From contig JALVIT010000052.1 in the NCBI GenBank assembly GCA_027028545.1, positions 1 through 38,847 on the forward strand: a stretch of DNA of 38,847 nucleotides, in the 5' to 3' direction. How positions within the stretch are numbered: position 1 is the first letter of the stretch; every line of letters starts with the position of its first letter. The translations under genes and the position numbers were made by a program. The notes below the pieces were generated by a model that was not told the DNA's origin, made no database searches, and worked only from the letters and a program-made list of their open reading frames with translations. Source of the stretch: Desulfurococcales archaeon (GTDB lineage: Archaea; Thermoproteota; Thermoprotei_A; Sulfolobales; Desulfurococcaceae). Shown here one piece after another: positions 32,269-38,847 of the stretch.

Positions 32269-33701
32269 TTGCTCTAACTATAATATTTGGATGGATAGCT
32301 CTAACGAGTATTGTAGGATACATATATACTAAGAGGGGTATTCGTAGGAGTAGGGTTGAGGAGTGGTTTGTTGCTGGCAGGAGGCTTGGGCTACTAATCC
32401 TGTGGTTAAGCCTCGGGGCAAACATTTACAGTAGCTACACCTTCCTGGGGCTACCGGGTTTAACGGCTCGTGAGGGGGTTAGTGTATGGGCTATAACGAT
32501 ATATGGTATGCTATCATACCTTATAGGATTCTGGCTAATACCAAGGCTTTGGAGGGCTGCAAAAGATAGGAATTGGTTGACGATAGCTGATGCATTCACA
32601 GATCTCTATAATAGTAGACTGCTTGGAGCCTTCGTAGCATTAACCGGTGCATTATGGAGCATACCCTATGTTCAGTTACAGATCCAGGGTATGGGCTATA
32701 TTATCGAGGTATCCGGCTACGGCTATATAGATCCAACCATTGCTAAGATAATAGCATTCACGATCCTCTCAATATTCGTGATAATCGGTGGATTAGCCAG
32801 CGTTGCAGAGATAAATGCATTGCAGGGCGCGATCATGCTTGTAACGCTATGGTTTATAGGTTTATCTGCCCCGATAATAGCCTTTGGAAGCTACGGTAAT
32901 ATGTTCAACCTATTAACCACTTATGAAACCTCTAAGCCACAGCAGCATCTATTCCACTTAACACCTACAACTAATGACCTATTCTTCCTATACTCGATCA
33001 TATTCGTAGCGCCGCTAGCCTTCTGGCTATGGCCCAACCGTGTTCAGAACATTTTTGGAGCTAGGGATCCTGAGACTGTTAGGAAGAATATGGTTCTAGT
33101 AGGGTTGTATCAGCTTGGACAGATACCAGCCATATTAGTTGGTTTAACAGCTGTGGGACTATATGCTACTGGTAGATTAGCTTCAGAGATATATGTTAAA
33201 AGTGTTGCGGATAAGAGCTTTATGCTTGTAACTAGAACCCTCTTCAATCCATGGATACTTGGAACTGTTGGTTCTGCAGCGCTGGCTGCATCTCTATCGA
33301 CGGCTGCTGCAATAGTTCATGTATCCGGTGCATTGTTTGCTAAGAACGTTGTTCCAGCAGGTAAGGGTAGGCTATTACTCTATGCTAGATTATTCACTGC
33401 TGGAATAGCCTTTACAAGCCTCTTCCTAGCAATATATATGCCCGGCGTCCTGATCTACCTATTACTAGTTGGTTATGCCGGTATAGCCCAGTTCTTCCCA
33501 GAGTATATTATAGCCCTTAGAAAGCCGGGGTTAATAGATTGGAGAATAGCACTAGTAGCTATGTCGTCCGGAATGGTAACGGTTGGTGTTGTTAAGGGTT
33601 TATGGGGTAGACCATATAATATTTATGAAGGTTTATGGGGGCTAGTGGTAAATCTAGCAGTCCTAGGCATATACATGATCTATAAAAAGGCTAGGGGTTG
33701 A
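32253..33701 (+). CDS. Sodium/solute symporter (SSS family)
   Basis: About 482 residues with 13 or so TM segments. The N-terminal signature region has EEWFVAGRRLGLLILWLSLG, then ANIYSSYTFLGLPG; FVIIGGLASVAEINALQGAIM and GSAALAASLSTAAAIVHVSG mark the SSS core (the latter is the conserved segment of TM8 with adjacent Ser residues of the Na2 site). It would couple sodium (or proton) entry to uptake of a solute such as an organic acid, amino acid or sugar; specificity is not readable. The longest frame starts at GTG 32241, but GAGGTG nine bases before GTG 32253 favours the latter. It is followed 12 bases later by an MFS gene. Confidence 0.9.
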   Translation: MEGEVIALTIIFGWIALTSIVGYIYTKRGIRRSRVEEWFVAGRRLGLLILWLSLGANIYSSYTFLGLPGLTAREGVSVWAITIYGMLSYLIGFWLIPRLWRAAKDRNWLTIADAFTDLYNSRLLGAFVALTGALWSIPYVQLQIQGMGYIIEVSGYGYIDPTIAKIIAFTILSIFVIIGGLASVAEINALQGAIMLVTLWFIGLSAPIIAFGSYGNMFNLLTTYETSKPQQHLFHLTPTTNDLFFLYSIIFVAPLAFWLWPNRVQNIFGARDPETVRKNMVLVGLYQLGQIPAILVGLTAVGLYATGRLASEIYVKSVADKSFMLVTRTLFNPWILGTVGSAALAASLSTAAAIVHVSGALFAKNVVPAGKGRLLLYARLFTAGIAFTSLFLAIYMPGVLIYLLLVGYAGIAQFFPEYIIALRKPGLIDWRIALVAMSSGMVTVGVVKGLWGRPYNIYEGLWGLVVNLAVLGIYMIYKKARG

Positions 33702-33713
33702 GACTGGTAGGAT

Positions 33714-34865
33714 ATGTATAGTCGAGCTGTCTTCATACCGGGATTCTTGAGAGGGGTTAGGCTTTGGCATGTTGGATTCTACACCTACTTCTTCCTAGTG
33801 AATATCAGCTTCGGCATGTATTTAACGATCTCTCGTGATATGGTTAAGAGCCTACTCGGATACGAATACTCCTTTATGACACTCCTAGTTGCCTCTGAAA
33901 ACCTACCATTAATGTTTTCAATACTTGGAGGTGGTTTAGGAGATGTTATTGGTAGGAGATCAACCTTCCTAATAGGCTTCCTATCAACGATCCCATTGAT
34001 ACTTATAGGTTATCTACCGATCCAGCTATTACCGTTAATGGCCGGACTTTATATGTTTTTCTGGAGTCTAGCACAACCATCGGTTACTGGTGCATTACTG
34101 CATGCAACATCCTCCTCCGGTATACATTACTCTATATTCGCCATGTTTGGAACCATTGGATGGGGCATTGGGGGACCCCTGGCGGGTATAATTATAGGCG
34201 GATATGATTGGAGGATCGCATGGATCGTTACAGGATTGATAAATATTGCCGGGTATATTATAGCCTATCTTCTCTTCCCAAAACATGTTGTGGGGGGTGG
34301 TGTTGAGCCCCGAGAGCTTTTCTATGCGTTGAGACACGTATATTTATACGTCGTAGCCAGTATACTATGTGTTTCCGGGTTTCTACTATTCTTCGGGAAC
34401 TATGCATTAATACTTAGGAGTAGGATCGGTGATCCAAGCCTATTTGGTCTATTCTACACGTTCATACCAGCTATAATGGGATTAATATCCAGGCCAATCT
34501 TAGGATACGCTTCCGAAAGGATCGATCCCCGGCTACTCGCACTCCTAGGTTCGCTATTATACATATTCGTTATAACCGGTCTATACCTATCAACGGGTAT
34601 AATGATGTTGATCTTATGGGCACTACCCATATATCCTCTCATCGATCAGGGGTTTATGCTCACATTCTCGAGGAGGTTGAGGGGCGAGCTACAATCCTTC
34701 GCATCGGGTCTGTGGTGGTCCTCCTTTAGTCTCGGCGGTGTGATCGTGCTATTGATAAGCTTTACATACATAACTAGTGAATTCTTCTATATCTATATAG
34801 TATCTCTAACACTCTTATTATCCTCAACGATCCTGCTCATGATATATATTTATTGGAAGAGGTAA
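33714..34865 (+). CDS. Major facilitator superfamily transporter
   Basis: The 383-residue protein has 12 probable TM segments with the MFS loop motif GGGLGDVIGRRST between TM2 and TM3 and a weaker repeat (GYASERIDPR) in the second half. GTIGWGIGGPLAGIIIGGYD in TM5 matches the usual glycine-rich helix. It is a secondary transporter of unknown direction and substrate. It follows the SSS symporter by 12 bases on the same strand, so the two may share a transcript and handle related solutes. It ends two bases before a convergent small membrane gene. Confidence 0.88.
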   Translation: MYSRAVFIPGFLRGVRLWHVGFYTYFFLVNISFGMYLTISRDMVKSLLGYEYSFMTLLVASENLPLMFSILGGGLGDVIGRRSTFLIGFLSTIPLILIGYLPIQLLPLMAGLYMFFWSLAQPSVTGALLHATSSSGIHYSIFAMFGTIGWGIGGPLAGIIIGGYDWRIAWIVTGLINIAGYIIAYLLFPKHVVGGGVEPRELFYALRHVYLYVVASILCVSGFLLFFGNYALILRSRIGDPSLFGLFYTFIPAIMGLISRPILGYASERIDPRLLALLGSLLYIFVITGLYLSTGIMMLILWALPIYPLIDQGFMLTFSRRLRGELQSFASGLWWSSFSLGGVIVLLISFTYITSEFFYIYIVSLTLLLSSTILLMIYIYWKR

Positions 34866-34867
34866 TT

Positions 34868-35158
34868 CTAGAAGGTTCTCCGTTTAAGTCTTGAAATTAT
34901 ACCTATGATCATTATGAATAAGAGTATTAGAGCTACCAGTATTAAGATACCTATTAATGTAGCGAAGAGTGCGATAAGTAATAGTGCAAATAATAGTAGG
35001 AAGGGGCCAGCAATAGCTAATACCAGTCCATAAACCACGCCCTTCTTCAAACTCTTACCTCTAAAGAAGCCGTAGCTAAAGCCTATGATGAATAATACTA
35101 TAAATATTGTTAAAGCATGTATTTGCAGCATACTCTCCCCATATCTATATGTCAACAT
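34868..35158 (-). CDS. Small membrane protein with three TM segments
   Basis: No family recognised. The 96 residues contain an N-terminal helix (ALTIFIVLFIIGFSYGFF), a Gly/Lys turn (RGKSLKKGVVYG) and two long Leu/Ile-rich helices, ending RLKRRTF. Such proteins are common and variable in archaeal genomes. ATG 35158 is the longest start; ATG 35131 (MLQIHALT) is also possible. It is probably a separate transcript, convergent with the MFS gene. Confidence 0.55.
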   Translation of the reverse strand: MLTYRYGESMLQIHALTIFIVLFIIGFSYGFFRGKSLKKGVVYGLVLAIAGPFLLLFALLLIALFATLIGILILVALILLFIMIIGIISRLKRRTF

Positions 35159-35204
35159 ATAATACTTAAATTTTGTCTCTTAATATTCTAACCTAAACAT
35201 TAAA

Positions 35205-36638
35205 TTACTTCCTTATCCATGTTGTCTCCTTTCCTTTATCCATTAGTATTATACCGTGTTTTCCAAGCTCTGATCTTATTCTATCCGCTAGGTCGTATAG
35301 TTTCCGCTCTCTAAGCTCTCTACGTATATCTACTATTATGTTTATCAATGAATCTACTAGTGTTTCTAGTTCCTCCGGTTTTTCTGCGAGGTATTTATCT
35401 AGTACTCCTAGCACGGTATTATACTCTGTTATCAGCCTGTATGCTGTCGATACAAGTATGTATTTTGGATTATACTGTATATCTCTGAACACTATGGTTA
35501 GATAATCGTTTATAGCTGCTAACGCCATTGGTGTATTGAAGTCGTTTGATAATGCTTCGTGAAATCTCTTATGAGTATCCAATAGTCTATGGAGGATCTC
35601 TAAGTCTTTCTCATCCGCTCTATGTAGACTAATCGATTCCCTCGACAACTTCTTCAATAGGTTTACAGCTGATACAAGCCTCTCATATAGTTTAACCGCT
35701 TGATTCATTGATTCATCGCTAAATACTAGCGGTCTCCTATAATGGCCGGATAAATACAGTAGTCTCAAAGGTTCTGGACCCCACTTCTTAAAGGCTTCCT
35801 TTAAGGGTATGATGTTTCCTAGACTCTTACTCATCTTCTCACCCCTTATCACCAGCATACCACTATGCATCCAGTATCTAACCCATGGTTTGACACCCAG
35901 TGCTGCCTCACTCTGAGCCCTCTCATTCTCATGGTGTGGGAATATTAGGTCTGTACCGCCACCATGTATATCGAATTGTCTACCCAGATACTTTGTACTC
36001 ATAACGCTGCACTCTATATGCCATCCAGGCCTACCCCTACCCCATGGAGCCTCCCAGTATGGTTCTCCGGGTTTCCAAGCCTTCCATAGGGCGAAGTCGT
36101 ATGGTTTCTTCTTCTCGGCTAGGAACTCTGTCTCCTGACTCCATTGTTCTCTATTCAGTCTCCCTGATAATTGTCCGTAGTTGGGGTATTTGTCTACTTC
36201 AAAGTATACGCTACCGCTTGGAGCTATGTATGCATAGCCCCTATCTATTAGGATCTGTATGAACTCTATGATCTCGTTTATGTGGTCTGTAACCCTTGGA
36301 TGCAGATCTACATGTACATTTAGTTTTTCGAGGCTTTCGAGATAGTCTCTAGTATAGTATTCGGAGATCTCTCTCCAATCCTTATTCTCCTCTTTAGCCC
36401 TATTAATGATCTTATCATCTATATCCGTAATGTTTACGACGTGTACAACATTATATCCTCGTAGGGCTAGATATCTCTTGAAGGCATCGTATACCACATA
36501 TGTCTTACCATGACCGATATGGTTATAATCATAGACTGTGGGGCCACAGACATACATACGGACTACTCCAGGCTCTAGAGGCTTAAATTCCTCAACTCTA
36601 CGCGTCAGGGTATTATAGATCTTTATTGGCGGTAGCAT
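35205..36638 (-). CDS. cysS: Cysteinyl-tRNA synthetase
   Basis: A 477-residue class I synthetase. Cys31 opens the [14 protein letters not shown] segment containing HIGH (40-43). Zinc ligands are Cys31, Cys210 (WHIECSVMS), His235 and Glu239 ([11 protein letters not shown]). KMSKS is at 268-272. MHSGMLV precedes KMSKS as usual, and the anticodon-binding C-terminal domain is helical. It charges tRNA-Cys. All catalytic features are intact and the length is typical. It is the sole gene of its direction before a promoter region with TATA-like elements at 36688-36699. The PaREP1-family gene lies upstream on the same strand. Confidence 0.97.
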   Translation of the reverse strand: MLPPIKIYNTLTRRVEEFKPLEPGVVRMYVCGPTVYDYNHIGHGKTYVVYDAFKRYLALRGYNVVHVVNITDIDDKIINRAKEENKDWREISEYYTRDYLESLEKLNVHVDLHPRVTDHINEIIEFIQILIDRGYAYIAPSGSVYFEVDKYPNYGQLSGRLNREQWSQETEFLAEKKKPYDFALWKAWKPGEPYWEAPWGRGRPGWHIECSVMSTKYLGRQFDIHGGGTDLIFPHHENERAQSEAALGVKPWVRYWMHSGMLVIRGEKMSKSLGNIIPLKEAFKKWGPEPLRLLYLSGHYRRPLVFSDESMNQAVKLYERLVSAVNLLKKLSRESISLHRADEKDLEILHRLLDTHKRFHEALSNDFNTPMALAAINDYLTIVFRDIQYNPKYILVSTAYRLITEYNTVLGVLDKYLAEKPEELETLVDSLINIIVDIRRELRERKLYDLADRIRSELGKHGIILMDKGKETTWIRK

Positions 36639-36665
36639 TTTTATAACCGTTTATAACTATTTTGC

Positions 36666-36676
36666 TTAGCGGCTAA
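36666..36676 (-). promoter_or_regulatory. Short palindrome at predicted cysS transcription start
   Basis: TTAGC-G-GCTAA is a perfect 5+5 inverted repeat. A TATA-like element on the minus strand at 36688-36699 (GGATATATAAGG) puts the cysS transcript start at about this point, giving a leader of about 28 bases. Confidence 0.3.
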
Positions 36677-36687
36677 AACTAGTATAC

Positions 36688-36699
36688 CTTATATATCCT
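36688..36699 (-). promoter_or_regulatory. TATA box for cysS
   Basis: GGATATATAAGG on the minus strand is the best core promoter in the gap between the PaREP1 gene and cysS. Two further TATA-like words (GTTATAAA and GTTATAAAA) lie nearer to ATG 36638. Confidence 0.4.
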
Positions 36700-36711
36700 C
36701 AAAAAGAACTT

Positions 36712-37197
36712 TCACTTGGCTATTTCCTTTTTAACATTATTGACTAGTTTTTCTATGAATTTTATAGCGGTAGATACATCTTTCTTTGAACACCATCCTT
36801 CGTAGAAGCATGTGTGCATACTATTAGCATACATCCAAGCATCTCTAACCCATCCTCCCAGTCTCTCAGCTATGAGATCTTTATATTTCCATAGTTCTCC
36901 ATGACTGGTTAGTTTTTTATGATCTCTCCATTCAGCATAGGCTTTAATAGATAATGCTGCAGCCCCCCATGCTTTCTCAGCTGCCTGTCTAATATCACCT
37001 TTATCTAGTTCCTCTCTAGCCTGCTTTAATAGTTCATCGGCAGCCATGATATATTCTCTAGCCCTCTCCGATGGATCGAGGTTTTGTAGAACAAGCTCTA
37101 ACAAGTACTCCTCAAGGCTCATACCCTTCTTTTCAGCCTCACTATATAGCCTCCTAACTATACTGCGTGGAAGCTTTACCTCTACAACTGAGGTCAT
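36712..37197 (-). CDS. PaREP1-family protein with RHH-like N-terminus
   Basis: The 161 residues split into an N-terminal segment like a ribbon-helix-helix (VVEVKLPRSIVRRLYSEAEK, then GMSLEEYLLELVLQNL) and a helical HEPN-like domain. The latter carries the PaREP1 (PF05942) signature: AREYIMAADELLKQAREEL, AEKAWGAAALSIKAYAEWRD, HKKLTSHGELW and WMYANSMHTCFYEGWC. The family is repeated many times in Pyrobaculum, Sulfolobus and other crenarchaea; its function is unknown, although HEPN likeness suggests toxin-antitoxin or RNA-related roles. Both domains are fused here, with no separate partner gene beside it. Length is typical. Confidence 0.88.
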   Translation of the reverse strand: MTSVVEVKLPRSIVRRLYSEAEKKGMSLEEYLLELVLQNLDPSERAREYIMAADELLKQAREELDKGDIRQAAEKAWGAAALSIKAYAEWRDHKKLTSHGELWKYKDLIAERLGGWVRDAWMYANSMHTCFYEGWCSKKDVSTAIKFIEKLVNNVKKEIAK

Positions 37198-37229
37198 TAT
37201 TATTCCTTACCTCCTATGCTATATTTCAT

Positions 37230-37967
37230 CTATTTTCTACCATGTTCTATATCGTGGTAGGTATCTAATATTACTTTGGCAGCTACTAGGAACTGGTTCT
37301 TTAGATCCTTCGTTGTTGCAAACTCCTTCTTCTCCGATAATAGGTTATCGCTTACAACTAGGACTGTTGCAGTTCTCCATCCACGCATCCATCCTAGCGC
37401 GAATAGTGCTGCAGCCTCCATTTCAACAGCTACTACTCCACGAGTACTCCACCTAGCAGTGAACTCTGGATCCTCGGCGTAGAAGGCATCACTACTATAT
37501 ACTGGTCCAGCATAGTATTTGACCCCTATCTCCCTAAGCTTCTTCATTATGAGACATGTTAGTTCTGGATCAGGCGATGTAGGTGCACATATACCCGGCA
37601 TGTATTGTCCAAGTCCACATCCTCCACACGTATATACTGCTCCAGTAGCTACTACTATATCTCCTATATGCATCTCCCTCTTCATACCACCAGTTGTTCC
37701 AAGCCTTGTAATGTATTTTGCCCCCAGCATCCCCAGTTCTTCGAACACTATTGATGCTGAGGGACACCCCATACCATGAGTTGCCAGTGTTACATCTACA
37801 TCCCTATATTTGCCAGTTACCGTTAATAGTCCTCGATGAGTATTAACGATCCTTGTATCTCCTAGGAGTGTTGATAACAGTTCAACCCTGCTTGGATCGC
37901 CTACAGCTATAACATATTTAGCTATATCTTCTGGTTTAGCTAGTATGTGGAAGGGTGGTCCACTCAT
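37230..37967 (-). CDS. Uridine/purine nucleoside phosphorylase
   Basis: A PNP/UDP family phosphorylase of about 245 residues: VIAVGDPSRVELL (phosphate-binding Gly-Asp-Pro), NTHRGLLTVTG, THGMGCPSASIVFEEL, ITRLGTTGGM (second phosphate segment) and VAVEMEAAALFALG (the ribose-binding Met-Glu motif). It splits uridine or purine nucleosides with phosphate to base plus ribose-1-phosphate; archaeal members often accept both. ATG 37967 is preceded by GGTG six bases upstream and is preferred to GTG 37976. It lies 32 bases upstream of the PaREP1 gene on the same strand. Confidence 0.92.
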   Translation of the reverse strand: MSGPPFHILAKPEDIAKYVIAVGDPSRVELLSTLLGDTRIVNTHRGLLTVTGKYRDVDVTLATHGMGCPSASIVFEELGMLGAKYITRLGTTGGMKREMHIGDIVVATGAVYTCGGCGLGQYMPGICAPTSPDPELTCLIMKKLREIGVKYYAGPVYSSDAFYAEDPEFTARWSTRGVVAVEMEAAALFALGWMRGWRTATVLVVSDNLLSEKKEFATTKDLKNQFLVAAKVILDTYHDIEHGRK

Positions 37968-38048
37968 ATCATCCACCGGGTAAGACTATAGGGGTGATAT
38001 AATTACTTAATTATATATGCGTTAATCTATTAATATCGTAGCTGAAAC

Positions 38049-38056
38049 ATATAATA
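38049..38056 (+). promoter_or_regulatory. TATA box upstream of the GH18 gene
   Basis: ATATAATA is a strong TATA match. Its spacing predicts transcription at or close to ATG 38072/38075, so the gene may be leaderless. Confidence 0.4.
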
Positions 38057-38071
38057 TTTTACTGATGAGCA

Positions 38072-38847
38072 ATGATGAGGGGTAGGAATACTATATTACT
38101 ATACTTCCTACTAGTATTCCTACTCTCCCAGATATTTCCAGCAAATAATGTAATCACTACTGATCCCCCAATTTATATAGGAGACAGCAATGCTAGGGAT
38201 AAAGTCCTTGTGGGGTTCACACCCTACTGGACTATTTCAGGATACACCCCTAGGAGATTATTCGACTACCTCATATTCTTCGATGCACCCGTTAATGGTG
38301 ATGGTAGTATCGACACCTCTAGAATAGATGCATATCTAGATGATATTGAGAGGATTAATTCGACCTGTAACTGCACGTTTCTCATAGCACTTACATGTTT
38401 CAACCAAGATGATCAGGATAGTATTCTGGGGTTATATCTAGAAGATTTTAAGAACAATATCATCAATCTCATCAATACTTATGGTTTTGAAGGCATTAAT
38501 CTGGACTTCGAGTTTATGCGTGATACAAATTCTATAACCGGTGGAGATAATAGCGATTATCTCCTAGAATTATTCCAATACCTTAAATCTCAGGGATTAA
38601 TAGTCTCGATAGATGTTGCTGGAGGGGTTGAAACAGTCTATCGTGATAGTAGATTGGCCAGCTATGTAGACTTTGTGTTTTTGATGGGTTATGATTTCCA
38701 CTGGTCTACAGCGCCTACATCGGGTCCCGTATCACCCTTTATGAGTAGTAGGGAGTTTGATGTCGATGATTCGTTGAGTATTCTTGATAACTATTATCCT
38801 CTGGATAAGATTGTCTTGGGATTACCACTGTATGGTTATGATTGGCC
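38072..38847 (+). CDS. Secreted GH18-family glycosidase-like protein (runs off window)
   Basis: From ATG 38072 (or 38075) 258 codons stay open to the window end. A signal peptide (TILLYFLLVFLLSQIFPANN) is followed by VLVGFTPYWTISGY, the first GH18 barrel strand. FEGINLDFEF holds the catalytic Glu147 and Asp145 of the D-x-D-x-E motif (first Asp is Asn143, as in YaaH-like members). FLMGYDFHW with TSGPVSPF, and IVLGLPLYGYDW, match barrel strands 6-7 of the YaaH/spore-lytic type. It would hydrolyse a beta-1,4-linked N-acetylhexosamine polymer such as chitin or a related glycan outside the cell. The C-terminal end lies outside the window, so accessory domains are unknown. Confidence 0.8.
   Translation, partial: MMRGRNTILLYFLLVFLLSQIFPANNVITTDPPIYIGDSNARDKVLVGFTPYWTISGYTPRRLFDYLIFFDAPVNGDGSIDTSRIDAYLDDIERINSTCNCTFLIALTCFNQDDQDSILGLYLEDFKNNIINLINTYGFEGINLDFEFMRDTNSITGGDNSDYLLELFQYLKSQGLIVSIDVAGGVETVYRDSRLASYVDFVFLMGYDFHWSTAPTSGPVSPFMSSREFDVDDSLSILDNYYPLDKIVLGLPLYGYDW

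Noticed and set aside
37276-37779. Frames overlapping the nucleoside phosphorylase gene on both strands
   Set aside because: Shadows of a gene with complete phosphorylase motifs.
1-38847. CRISPR array, tRNA or rRNA genes
   Set aside because: No regularly spaced repeats and no tRNA- or rRNA-like conserved segments were noticed in the gaps between genes.

Overview
The window is a compact, AT-rich piece of an archaeal chromosome. Archaeal origin is supported by diphthine synthase, isopentenyl phosphate kinase, a PaREP1-family protein, TATA-type promoters about 25 bases before starts, frequent GTG/TTG starts with GGTG-type ribosome binding sites, and heavy AGG/ATA codon use. The mix (PaREP1, archaeosortase, GT4 glycan genes, binding proteins on Thr/Ser-rich stalks) fits the Thermoproteota, most likely a Desulfurococcales-like hyperthermophile such as an Ignisphaera relative; genus is a guess. 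No tRNA, rRNA, CRISPR array or intact transposon was seen, and no gene-free stretch exceeds 300 bases.

Left part (1-5933): a surface-glycan locus. Three GT4-like glycosyltransferases, a thymidylate-kinase-fold kinase and a PF14907-like nucleotidyltransferase run on the minus strand; a polysaccharide flippase diverges on the plus strand. Centre-left (5920-16165): eleven tightly packed minus-strand genes, many joined by ATGA or TAATG overlaps. They run MoxR ATPase, three unknown membrane proteins, a large secreted/anchored protein with a DUF4129-like tail, a DUF4350-like protein, a DUF58 protein, an archaeosortase with an EpsI-like C-terminal domain, a small membrane protein, and a DUF1616 protein split into two genes in reversed order. 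I regard this as the most interesting system here: a candidate energised surface-protein processing and anchoring machine next to the glycan genes.

Centre (16166-23221): a GC-rich RNA-like island, a COG0731-like radical SAM protein, a nicotinamidase-like hydrolase followed by a winged-helix gene with no ordinary start codon, a complete FecBCD/BtuFCD-type ABC importer with a hairpin at its predicted transcription start, a stalked membrane protein, and dphB. Next (23137-27471) comes a 1195-residue surface protein with calcium-type FG-GAP motifs, Ig-like domains and a C-terminal Pro-Glu-Pro/TM/Arg-Arg-Arg tail. It is the best candidate archaeosortase substrate in the window and has a small membrane partner.

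Right part (27472-38847): isopentenyl phosphate kinase, small hypothetical proteins, a second radical SAM protein, a degenerate glycosyltransferase, a second GC-rich island sharing exact words with the first, a small TM protein plus SSS symporter and an MFS transporter, cysS, a PaREP1 protein, a nucleoside phosphorylase, and the start of a secreted GH18 protein that runs off the window.
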